Part shown: positions 33,633 through 40,740 of the stretch, in pieces
Numbering within the stretch: position 1 is the stretch's first letter
Layout: every line of letters starts with the position of its first letter
Assembly: GCA_902760865.1 (NCBI GenBank)
Contig: CACWID010000007.1
Coordinates: 1 to 64,000 of the forward strand
Direction: 5' to 3'
DNA from: an uncultured Bacteroidales bacterium
Lineage (GTDB): Bacteria; Bacteroidota; Bacteroidia; Bacteroidales; Muribaculaceae
Length of the DNA: 64,000 bases
Translations under genes and position numbers: made by a program
The notes under the pieces: model-generated
Database searches by the model: none
What the model saw: only the letters and a program-made list of their open reading frames with translations
What the model was told of the DNA's origin: nothing

Positions 33633-35459
33633 ATGAATATGAAGACTTTTCTAGTTATTGCTGCTGCGCTCATGGCCATGAATGCCAGTGCTCGTGTGGG
33701 TGCTCACGAGACAACCGGCGTGCCATCGCAGCCAGTCCACTTCTCGACCGCCCGTCAGCAAGCCAAGGTCGAGCGAATGACCATACGTGAGCCCGGTACA
33801 GCCGTCACTACGGCACCACGCCGTGCCGGCGAGGAGTCCAGCCTGTGGTATCGCCGGCCTGCTGGCGCTTTCCCGTCCATCATCGCGATTGAGGATGGCG
33901 CTTACGCCGGCACCTTCTATGTCCCCAATTTCATGGTGAAGCCCTACAGCGACTACACGTTCAACGGCTTTGCCGAGGGCCTGGGACCCGATGCCTCCTG
34001 TTATTGGGAAGTCGATGGCTCGGTAGTGCCCGGCCAAGATTTGACTTACCAATGGGAAATTCAAGACAGTCGCGTCCCGTTTTTCTGCACCGATGAACTC
34101 TGTGTGCAGCTCCCGGGTAAAGGCGTGCCCGCCAAGTCTCAATCGTCTGACCCGTTTAATCCTGACAACCCTCCTGTTATCCCGGGTGGTGATGAATATT
34201 ACTCAGATATTCTCTCTGTGCCCAATACCCTTGACTTCTGGGGCTATGATTTGCTCAAGTCAAGTAAGGCTTTCTATTCCGGTAACATTACCGGCGAGCG
34301 CACCCCGATGACTTATTACAGCGGTGCCGCGCCCTGGGGAGACAACGCGGCTGGATGGTGGTTCGGCAAGAACGGATTCCACCAGGTCGACAACCCGCGT
34401 TACTTCATTGACGGCATCGCACAGGCCTTTGAGAAACCTCAGCACCCCTACCGGCTCAAGCAGGTGGTGATCGACTGCGCCACCCTCAAGGTCGCTGCCG
34501 ATGTCGTTTTGAGTTGCCGCATCTACAAGCTCGAAGGCATCCCGGCATATGTGGACGATGATATGGCAGTGCTGCCCGAGGAGCCCGGTGAACTCATCGC
34601 CAGGGGCCATGCGAGAGTGACACCCACCACTGCCGACGAGACAGGGAATCTTATCTTCTTTACCCTCTACGATGAGGATGATGGCTTGGAGTTTGAAGTG
34701 ACCCCGACTATCGACTACCCGATTCTCGTGGTTTTCGACGGTTATAATGACCCCGAGATGGAAAACCTCACCGACTTCACGGCAATGGTCAGCACCGCCA
34801 CGATGATTGATGAGGGTTTCGGTGAACTGGCTTACCTCAAGTTCGGCCGCGTCGGTGAGGATGGCGCGACCGACTACACTTGGGCCGGCCTGAACAACTT
34901 CTTCACTAGTGGAGAGATGAAGACCGGACTGTCCATCTTTCTGACCACCGACTTGCCCTATCTGGCCTTCAGATGGAAAGATGAGGGCGGAGATCACATT
35001 TTCCCCGAAGAGGGCGGAGACGAGAATAAGCACAGCATCGAGTTCCTGTCCTGGGAACCCAGCGCTGACGAAAACTGGGAGCTCTCCTGCGATGGCAACG
35101 ATGTCCCTGAATGGCTCGAAATCAACTTGATTGACGGACAAGAGAATGGTGAGTTCAACGGAATCGTCACTGCCGAGGTCGTCGCCGATCGCTTGCCTGA
35201 TGGCGTTTCCTACCGTGAGGCTGTCGTTCGGTTCGAGTACTCCGGTGCCTATATCGACTACCATTTCATACAGTATTCCTTCTTTCCTCCATTCCCCTGT
35301 GGTCCCGCATCAGATGGCGAATTGACTATCTCTGACGTCAACTACATGATTGGCCTCATTTTGGATGAAATGTATGACGACTGCTATGATATCAATAGCG
35401 ACGGCGAACTAAACATCGCTGATGTCAACGTCTTGATTGATTTGATTTTGTATGATTAA
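33633..35459 (+). CDS. Secreted protein of unknown function with degenerate dockerin repeats
   Basis: A 608-residue exported protein. Signal peptide: MNMKTFLVIAAALMAMNASA. I do not recognise a catalytic domain. The middle is rich in aromatic and acidic residues and beta-strand patterns (YYSGAAPWGDNAAGWWFGKNG, cut here to YYSGAAPWGDNAAGWWF; ATMIDEGFGELAYLKFGRVG), in the style of beta-sandwich surface proteins. A BACON- or Ig-like domain is likely around 470-550 (ENWELSCDGNDVPEWLEI). The end is a dockerin-like pair in which the first loop is worn (DGELTISDVNYMI) and the second intact (DINSDGELNIADVNVLID). A fucosidase gene starts 45 bp downstream on the same strand, so the two may act together. 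Confidence 0.75.
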   Translation: MNMKTFLVIAAALMAMNASARVGAHETTGVPSQPVHFSTARQQAKVERMTIREPGTAVTTAPRRAGEESSLWYRRPAGAFPSIIAIEDGAYAGTFYVPNFMVKPYSDYTFNGFAEGLGPDASCYWEVDGSVVPGQDLTYQWEIQDSRVPFFCTDELCVQLPGKGVPAKSQSSDPFNPDNPPVIPGGDEYYSDILSVPNTLDFWGYDLLKSSKAFYSGNITGERTPMTYYSGAAPWGDNAAGWWFGKNGFHQVDNPRYFIDGIAQAFEKPQHPYRLKQVVIDCATLKVAADVVLSCRIYKLEGIPAYVDDDMAVLPEEPGELIARGHARVTPTTADETGNLIFFTLYDEDDGLEFEVTPTIDYPILVVFDGYNDPEMENLTDFTAMVSTATMIDEGFGELAYLKFGRVGEDGATDYTWAGLNNFFTSGEMKTGLSIFLTTDLPYLAFRWKDEGGDHIFPEEGGDENKHSIEFLSWEPSADENWELSCDGNDVPEWLEINLIDGQENGEFNGIVTAEVVADRLPDGVSYREAVVRFEYSGAYIDYHFIQYSFFPPFPCGPASDGELTISDVNYMIGLILDEMYDDCYDINSDGELNIADVNVLIDLILYD

Positions 35460-35504
35460 TTATCAGGGGCTAATACAGAGAATCATTTTATCAGATAATT
35501 AACG

Positions 35505-36881
35505 ATGAAGAAAGTTGTCTTTACCATTTTGACCGTCTTGCTGGCCCTGCCGACGTGGGCCCAGGGCGGCGACGTGTATGAGCGTTCCAAGGAGTATGAA
35601 TGGCCCACCGACCCTCTGGTGGTAGAAAAACTGCATCAGTGGCAGGACCTGAAGTTCGGCGTCCTGTTCCATTGGGGAGTGTATGCTGTGCCGGGCATGG
35701 TCGAGAGTTGGGCCATCTGTGACGAGGACTGGGTGACACGTGACACGACCATGACCTACCAGCAGTATAAGGACTGGTACTGGGGACTGGCCGACAAGTT
35801 CAATCCTGTCAAGTTTGACCCGGTGCAGTGGGCCGAGGCCACTCGGCAGGCTGGCATGAAGTACATGATCTTCACGACCAAGCATCACGACGGCTTCTGC
35901 ATGTTTGACTCAAAGTACACCGACTATAGCATCGCCCATCACGCCTTCAAGAATAACCCGAAGCGTGACGTGCTGCGCTATGTCTTGGATGCCTTCCGCG
36001 ACAAGCAGTTCATGATTGGCACTTATTTTTCCAAGCCCGACTGGCACTGTCAGGACTACTGGTGGGACGTGTATCCCACTAAGCGTGGCCGCAATGTGAA
36101 CTACGACATCAAGAAGTGGCCCCACCGTTGGGAAAGCTTCAAGCGATACACCCACAACCAGATGGAGGAAATCCTCTCCAATTACGGTAAGGTGGACATC
36201 CTGTGGATGGACGGCGGATGGGTGTGCCCTGAGAACAATCAGGACATCGACATGCCGGCAATCGCTACGATGGCACGCAGCCACCAGCCTGGCCTCATCA
36301 TGGTGGACCGCACCATCCATGGCCCCTACGAGAATTATCAGACCCCCGAGCGCACCGTACCCGAGACCCAGCTCAATTTCCCCTGGGAGAGCTGCATCCC
36401 CTTGAGTGACGACTGGGGTTGGGTGCCCCGTCCTCGCTGGAAGAGCCCCGAGCGTGTTGTGAATACGCTCATCGAGATTGTTGCCAAGGGCGGTAACCTC
36501 GTGCTGGGCGTGGGACCCACACCCGAGGGACTCATCCAACCCGAAGCCGTCGAGCGTCTGCAAGGCATCGGTGACTGGCTCAAGCGTAACGGCAAGGCCA
36601 TCTACAGCACGGTGGCCACGCCTGACTACCACGATGGCAACATGTGGTTCACCGCCTCCAAGGACGGCCGCACCATCTATGCCATCTATATGCTCAAGGA
36701 GGGCGAACAGCTGCCTGCCACCATCAGTTGGAGCAAGAACCTGCCCAAGAAGGGCCAGGGCGTGAAACTGGTGAGCAACGGCAAGAAACTCAAGAGCAAA
36801 GTGAGCAACGGCACCATCGAGGTCCAGCTCCCCGCTGGTCTCAAGCAACAGTCTGTCGCCCTGGAGTACAGAGTGAAGTGA
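35505..36881 (+). CDS. Alpha-L-fucosidase (GH29), exported
   Basis: A 458-residue GH29 enzyme that releases alpha-linked L-fucose from glycans by a retaining mechanism. Signal peptide: MKKVVFTILTVLLALPTWA. The catalytic barrel includes KFGVLFHWGVYAVPG, YMIFTTKHHDGFCMFDS and the nucleophile Asp D236 in ILWMDGGW. The acid/base is not identifiable with confidence. A C-terminal beta-sandwich domain (about 360-458) follows, as in typical GH29. There are no dockerin repeats. It is probably cotranscribed with the preceding dockerin-tagged protein and suits foraging on mucin or other fucosylated glycans. Confidence 0.94.
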   Translation: MKKVVFTILTVLLALPTWAQGGDVYERSKEYEWPTDPLVVEKLHQWQDLKFGVLFHWGVYAVPGMVESWAICDEDWVTRDTTMTYQQYKDWYWGLADKFNPVKFDPVQWAEATRQAGMKYMIFTTKHHDGFCMFDSKYTDYSIAHHAFKNNPKRDVLRYVLDAFRDKQFMIGTYFSKPDWHCQDYWWDVYPTKRGRNVNYDIKKWPHRWESFKRYTHNQMEEILSNYGKVDILWMDGGWVCPENNQDIDMPAIATMARSHQPGLIMVDRTIHGPYENYQTPERTVPETQLNFPWESCIPLSDDWGWVPRPRWKSPERVVNTLIEIVAKGGNLVLGVGPTPEGLIQPEAVERLQGIGDWLKRNGKAIYSTVATPDYHDGNMWFTASKDGRTIYAIYMLKEGEQLPATISWSKNLPKKGQGVKLVSNGKKLKSKVSNGTIEVQLPAGLKQQSVALEYRVK

Positions 36882-37177
36882 TGCTCGCTGCGCTCGCAGA
36901 TGAGAGATTAGTGATGAGAGATTAGTGATGCATCCGCATTCCACTTAAAAACTACGAATTACGCTAATTAAACTAATTAGGCATCCGCGTTCTTATTATT
37001 TCAAATTTCACTAATTAGGCGTCCGCATTCCATTTGACAGGAACTAGGACGCCTAATCTGTTCAATCCGTAAAATTCTTCTACAGTTTAAGAAACACTAT
37101 CAGTTGGTTGTCAGTGATTAGTGTTTCTTGTATTTCTTGTTGTTATCGAGATCGACCAATAAAATACAATCGAATGC
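36882..37177. repeat. Spacer with heptamers and GCATCCGC repeats; no gene seen
   Basis: Four 7-bp units (GAGAGAT, TAGTGAT, GAGAGAT, TAGTGAT) at 36902-36929, then GCATCCGCATTCC, GCATCCGCGTTC and GCGTCCGCATTCC at about 36930, 36982 and 37019. AGGACGCCTAAT near 37047 is an inverted partner of the last. Confidence 0.8.
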
Positions 37178-37208
37178 TTTGAAAATAGTTGCTATTGTCG
37201 TACCTTTG
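37178..37208 (+). promoter_or_regulatory. Bacteroidota-type promoter for the TIR-FGE gene
   Basis: TTTG (37178-37181), 19-bp spacer, TACCTTTG (37201-37208). The longer in-frame start at 37189 lies inside it, so ATG 37237 is used. Confidence 0.85.
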
Positions 37209-37236
37209 TGTCATTAATCCACAAAACCAAGTTACC

Positions 37237-38463
37237 ATGGCTGACGTATTTATCAGTTACAAGTCAAACGACCCGCAACTCGGCAACAACGACGAGACCG
37301 TCGCCAAAGAACTTTGTGCTGCCCTCGAAGCCGCAGGCATCTCCTGCTGGATCGCTCCCCGCGACATCGAGCCTGGCGTTCGTTACGGTCGCGCCATCAT
37401 GGAGGCCATCAACAGTTGCAAAGTCATGGTCGTCGTTTTCTCAAAGCATGCCAATACCTCAGAACACATCGCCAACGAGGTGGATGCTATCTTCGCTCGC
37501 AAAGTTGACATCATCCCCTTCAACATCGATGGCTCGCAACCTGGACTTGAATTGAATTACTACCTTCGTCGCATGCAATGGATCGATGCTAGTGGAGACT
37601 ACTGCAAGAAAATCCCCGAATTGATTACCGCTCTGCGACACAAGCTAGGTAAAAGGGATTCTATACCTTCGTCATCTGAAAAAGAACCACTTCCAAGTCA
37701 GACGGAACCAGTAGCATATAATCCGTCAATTGAAACTTTCACTGTCAACGGCGTTTCATTCAATATGGTTCGCGTTGAGGGTAGCACCTTCATGATGGGC
37801 GCATCACCAGAACAAAACGAAGCAACTGATCGTGAGAGACCTGCTCATAAAGTGACATTATCCACTTTTCAAATTGGCGAGACTCAAGTGACCCAGAAAC
37901 TGTGGGAAGCAGTGATGGGATATAGATCAAAACCTGGTGTATTATATCCTTGGTGGGATGATAGCAAGAACACTCATGATGTCAATTGCCCTGTTATTGC
38001 ATCTTGGGGGGAGTGTCTGGATTTTATTGCTCATTTGAACGAGATAACAGGACGTAGTTTCCGTTTCCCAACCGAGGCGGAATGGGAGTTTGCTGCTCGG
38101 GGCGGCATAAAGGGAAAAGGGTGCAAATATTCAGGTAGTTATAATCTTGATGAAGTCGCATGGTTTGAGGGAAATTCTATGGACATAACGCACGCAGTTG
38201 CCAAGAAAAAAGGAAATGAATTGGGATTATATGATATGAGTGGCAATGTTTTTGAGTGGTGTCAAGATAAATATGATCTGTATTGTGAAGAAAACCAGAC
38301 AAATCCGCTTGTTGATGTTGGTCCTCACTCAATTCTACCTCGTGTGATTCGTGGCGGCAGCTATAATGGCAATTCTTATCAGTGTTGCGTTTCAAGTCGT
38401 ATGAAGGCGGGTTGCGGTAGTGATTACATAGTTTTCAATGTTGGTTTACGCCTGGCTCTTTAG
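37237..38463 (+). CDS. TIR domain fused to a formylglycine-generating-enzyme-like (C-type lectin fold) domain
   Basis: A 408-residue protein. Residues of about 1-135 are a bacterial TIR domain: DVFISYKSND, the helix ETVAKELCAALEAAGISCW, IAPRDIEPG and SEHIANEVD, whose E81 is a good candidate for the NAD-hydrolysing glutamate. A Ser/Pro-rich linker (SIPSSSEKEPLPSQ) leads to an FGE-sulfatase domain (about 168-408): GSTFMMGAS, FPTEAEWEFAARGG, YDMSGNVFEWCQD and RGGSYNGNSYQCC. The cysteine pair of true FGE is not preserved, so it is more likely a binding or sensor module in the C-type lectin fold. TIR plus sensor suggests an immunity effector that depletes NAD when triggered (inference). There is no signal peptide. 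The FGE half is visibly more AT-rich than the TIR half. Confidence 0.88.
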   Translation: MADVFISYKSNDPQLGNNDETVAKELCAALEAAGISCWIAPRDIEPGVRYGRAIMEAINSCKVMVVVFSKHANTSEHIANEVDAIFARKVDIIPFNIDGSQPGLELNYYLRRMQWIDASGDYCKKIPELITALRHKLGKRDSIPSSSEKEPLPSQTEPVAYNPSIETFTVNGVSFNMVRVEGSTFMMGASPEQNEATDRERPAHKVTLSTFQIGETQVTQKLWEAVMGYRSKPGVLYPWWDDSKNTHDVNCPVIASWGECLDFIAHLNEITGRSFRFPTEAEWEFAARGGIKGKGCKYSGSYNLDEVAWFEGNSMDITHAVAKKKGNELGLYDMSGNVFEWCQDKYDLYCEENQTNPLVDVGPHSILPRVIRGGSYNGNSYQCCVSSRMKAGCGSDYIVFNVGLRLAL

Positions 38464-38556
38464 ACAGCATTTTTGATAATTGGTGTCTGGTAAAAGTTGA
38501 TGATATGGCGATAATTCTATGATCAACAGTTAATTATAATTCCTTTTGATAGTAAG

Positions 38557-38747
38557 GGCTTGCCTGTAGGGCCTCGCCTTGGCGTGGCCGTTTCCAGCAA
38601 TGAAAGTATATCATCCAATTGAAACAGGGATGTGCAGGAATTACAAATAAATCCGTGAAAATCATCCAAATCAGCGAATTGTTGTGTTGCATAATGAATT
38701 CTCCCTCACGCGGCCACATCAAGGCGAGGTCTTACACCTGCCAGTGA
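38557..38747. repeat. Inverted-repeat element in a gene-free stretch (38464-38908)
   Basis: GGGCCTCGCCTTGGCGTGGCCG (cut: GGCCTCGCCTTGGCGTGGCC) near 38568-38590 recurs in imperfect inverted form (GGCCACATCAAGGCGAGGTC) near 38713-38735, about 125 bp apart. A solo copy of the left arm is at 27117-27145. No ORF lies between. The rest of 38464-38908 has no gene; GTGCGGATGCC near 38831 belongs to the GCATCCGC family. Confidence 0.65.
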
Positions 38748-38908
38748 CCAGGTAGATTTTCCCCGGACATCAATAACTTTTGATAAACGATTCTAGCAAA
38801 ACGAGAGACGCAAATTTTTGCGTCTCTGCAGTGCGGATGCCATTCGCGAAATTTGTGATTAAATAAACGCGGTAGCCAAAAATTAGTTTAATTCGTGAAA
38901 TTCGTAGT

Positions 38909-39358
38909 TTATTCTTCGCTGTCGGCGACTTCACACTCGCACATCTCGCGGTATTCCTGCCAGTCGGGGTCTTCCTCGGCTTCAAACTGCAGCGGCAGGG
39001 CGGGGAAGGGAGCCATCACCTCGTTGAACTTGCGCTGGAAGATGTGCAGCGAGCGCGTATAGAACACCCAGTTGCGCTGGCCGTCACCGGTATAGATGCC
39101 TGTGAGCACGGCCACGGGATCGCTGTCAAAGCACGCGTTCAGCGCATCGGTCACCTCCTCCATCACCTTGCTGTCGGCATAGGAGGGAAGACCCTTCTCG
39201 TCGCTCTCATAGGGCCACGTGACCTCGATGCGGAAGCGGTACAGCCCCGTCTCGATGACGTTGTTCATGGCACGGCGTCCCGTGACCAGGATCAGCCTGC
39301 CGTTCTCGCCCTCGGCGGGTGCCGTCCACCAGTCGTTGCTGATACGTAGTTTTGCCAT
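38909..39358 (-). CDS. DUF695-like protein
   Basis: A 149-residue cytoplasmic protein resembling DUF695 family members: DWWTAPAEGENGRLILVTGRR at the N-terminus (cut: DWWTAPAEGENGRLI), then RFRIEVTWPYES and GIYTGDGQRNWVFYTRS. The tail is acidic (EAEEDPDWQEYREMCE). The biochemical role is unknown. It is 11 bp downstream of a lipoprotein gene on the same strand, so the two are probably cotranscribed. Confidence 0.75.
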   Translation of the reverse strand: MAKLRISNDWWTAPAEGENGRLILVTGRRAMNNVIETGLYRFRIEVTWPYESDEKGLPSYADSKVMEEVTDALNACFDSDPVAVLTGIYTGDGQRNWVFYTRSLHIFQRKFNEVMAPFPALPLQFEAEEDPDWQEYREMCECEVADSEE

Positions 39359-39369
39359 TGTAGTGTGAA

Positions 39370-39834
39370 TTATGGGTAACTGAACTCTATCTGGTCATAC
39401 TTCAGGTTGCCGCCTTCGCCCTGGGTGCGGGCTGCATACACGGTGAATATCGCCTTGATGTCACCGCTGATATCGTCCTTGTAGGCACCGCCGTCCAGCT
39501 TCTTCTTCATCTCGTCCAGATAAGCCTTGAACTTCGGTAAAAATTCCTCATATTTCTTGACGGCTTCGGCATCCGTCTTGGAAAACTCTGACGCATCACC
39601 GGTTTTGTAGTTCACCTGCCTGTCGTAGGCCTCCTGGTTTTCCTTGACCCACGTCTGGATGTCATTCAGCATCTGCTCCGGACCATTGAATGAGAGGGCG
39701 CTCGCTGTAATCGTATAGGTGACATACAGCGGGTGGTCATACTCGGGACTGGTGTCCCATTCACAGGAAGTCGTGATCCCGGCCAGCAAGAGCATGCAGA
39801 CCAGTGCCAGTGAAATCTTCTTATGGAATTTCAT
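39370..39834 (-). CDS. Putative lipoprotein, unknown function
   Basis: A 154-residue protein with a lipoprotein signal peptide (KISLALVCMLLLAGITTSC, C24 lipidated). After the lipobox come an acidic/aromatic stretch and a long helical middle rich in Lys and Glu (EFSKTDAEAVKKYEEFLP and FKAYLDEMKKKLDGG), ending in a beta strand (LKYDQIEFSYP). I do not recognise the family. It is likely anchored in the inner leaflet of the outer membrane. A -7-like TAACTTTGC (minus, 39880-39872) lies about 38 bp upstream. Confidence 0.75.
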   Translation of the reverse strand: MKFHKKISLALVCMLLLAGITTSCEWDTSPEYDHPLYVTYTITASALSFNGPEQMLNDIQTWVKENQEAYDRQVNYKTGDASEFSKTDAEAVKKYEEFLPKFKAYLDEMKKKLDGGAYKDDISGDIKAIFTVYAARTQGEGGNLKYDQIEFSYP

Positions 39835-40021
39835 AAATATCAGTATGGATTAAAGACGATTTAATTAGCTTGCAAAGTTAGATATAATTCTGCAATTACC
39901 GAAATATTCACGCCCCAATTCAATGGCCGTCAAGGCCCGTCTCGACCCGGGTTAATACCCGCTTTTGCGCCCAAAATCGGGAAAAACAGCCCAAAATCAC
40001 ACAAAAAACTACCGAAAAGAC

Positions 40022-40051
40022 TTGTTAATAACTTTTTTTGATTACCTTTGC
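40022..40051 (+). promoter_or_regulatory. Bacteroidota-type promoter for the structured leader
   Basis: TTG (40022-40024), 18-bp spacer, TACCTTTGC (40043-40051). The predicted start at about 40055 coincides with the first base of the first hairpin. Confidence 0.75.
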
Positions 40052-40055
40052 AATC

Positions 40056-40150
40056 CCTATCAGACTCCTGGCTTTCAGGAGCGAGATAGGTCAAGGCCAT
40101 GCAATGTACGGCCTGACGCCTAGCGCCTGCTGGCTGGCACCCGCGAGGCG
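40056..40150 (+). ncRNA. Three-hairpin structured leader or small RNA, class unknown
   Basis: Three stems follow one another. P1: CCTATC (40056-40061) with GATAGG (40085-40090), enclosing CTCCTG/CAGGAG (40065-40070/40076-40081). P2: GTCA-A-GGCC (40090-40098) with GGCCTGAC (40110-40117). P3: CGCCT (40117-40121) with AGGCG (40146-40150), enclosing GCG/CGC and TGC/GCA. Then come 28 mostly unpaired nt and the ATG at 40179. A mini-ORF (ATG 40166, MLRKNE, stop 40186) overlaps that start. It could be a riboswitch-like leader or a processed sRNA; I cannot match it to a known class. Confidence 0.5.
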
Positions 40151-40178
40151 GTTGATAAAGAACCAATGCTAAGAAAGA

Positions 40179-40661
40179 ATGAATAAGACGTTATTGACGA
40201 TTGCCACTTTGGCTCTGCTCACCTTGTTCACGTCGGCTTACTACTCGGCACCTGCCGATAGCCGCATCGGGTACAAGGCGCCTGCGCTTATACTCGATAA
40301 CAACAATGGCCTGTCGCCGCTGATGCAGCATCAGGGCGAGAACGTGCTGCTCACCTTCTGGGCCTCGTCCGATGCCGAGTCACGCCTGACCAACCTGCGC
40401 TATGACAGGTTGTCACGTCAGCCCGGAGTTGCCTACAACCATGTGTCAGTCAATCTCGACCGTAGCGTCAATGTCTTCAACACCATCGTTCAACTTGATG
40501 ACCTGAACCGTTCGGCACAGTTCTCGACGTCGGCCGATGCCCAGGAGACCATCATCAAGTGCTGGCGCCTCAACGAGGGCTATCATACTTTCCTGATTGA
40601 CAAGAGCGGCAAAATCGTCGCCGTCGATCCCGATGCCGCCACACTGGCCGCCATCAAGTAA
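40179..40661 (+). CDS. Exported thioredoxin-fold protein lacking the CXXC motif
   Basis: A 160-residue protein with an N-terminal signal/anchor (MNKTLLTIATLALLTLFTSA). The thioredoxin/TlpA-like order is present: IGYKAPALILDNNNGL, then NVLLTFWASSDAESRL where the active-site WCxxC would be, and later the GYHTFLIDKSGKIVAVD strand-turn typical of TlpA proteins. The four active-site positions read A62-S63-S64-D65, so it cannot act as a dithiol redox enzyme; the only remaining cysteine is near residue 128. A structural or chaperone role is inference. It is preceded by a structured leader and followed by a strong terminator, so it is a single-gene unit. Confidence 0.8.
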   Translation: MNKTLLTIATLALLTLFTSAYYSAPADSRIGYKAPALILDNNNGLSPLMQHQGENVLLTFWASSDAESRLTNLRYDRLSRQPGVAYNHVSVNLDRSVNVFNTIVQLDDLNRSAQFSTSADAQETIIKCWRLNEGYHTFLIDKSGKIVAVDPDAATLAAIK

Positions 40662-40682
40662 TTTCCATTTCAATATCATAAT

Positions 40683-40717
40683 GTACCAGAGGAACGGTTC
40701 TTCTGGTACTTTTTTTT
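40683..40717 (+). terminator. Intrinsic terminator after the thioredoxin-fold gene
   Basis: GTACCAGA (40683-40690) pairs with TCTGGTAC (40702-40709); eight T follow (40710-40717). Confidence 0.9.
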
Positions 40718-40740
40718 GCTGAAAGGGTTGTTTGATGAGC

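Noticed and set aside
37189-37236. Upstream start adding 16 residues to the TIR protein
   Set aside because: It lies between the -33 and -7 elements of the promoter.
37237-38908. Complete diversity-generating retroelement around the FGE-fold domain
   Set aside because: No reverse transcriptase, accessory gene or template repeat is present in the downstream sequence; only the target-like C-terminus is seen.
39930-40166. 78-codon minus-strand ORF upstream of the thioredoxin-fold gene
   Set aside because: It overlaps the plus-strand promoter and the complementary sides of the hairpins; composition is not protein-like.
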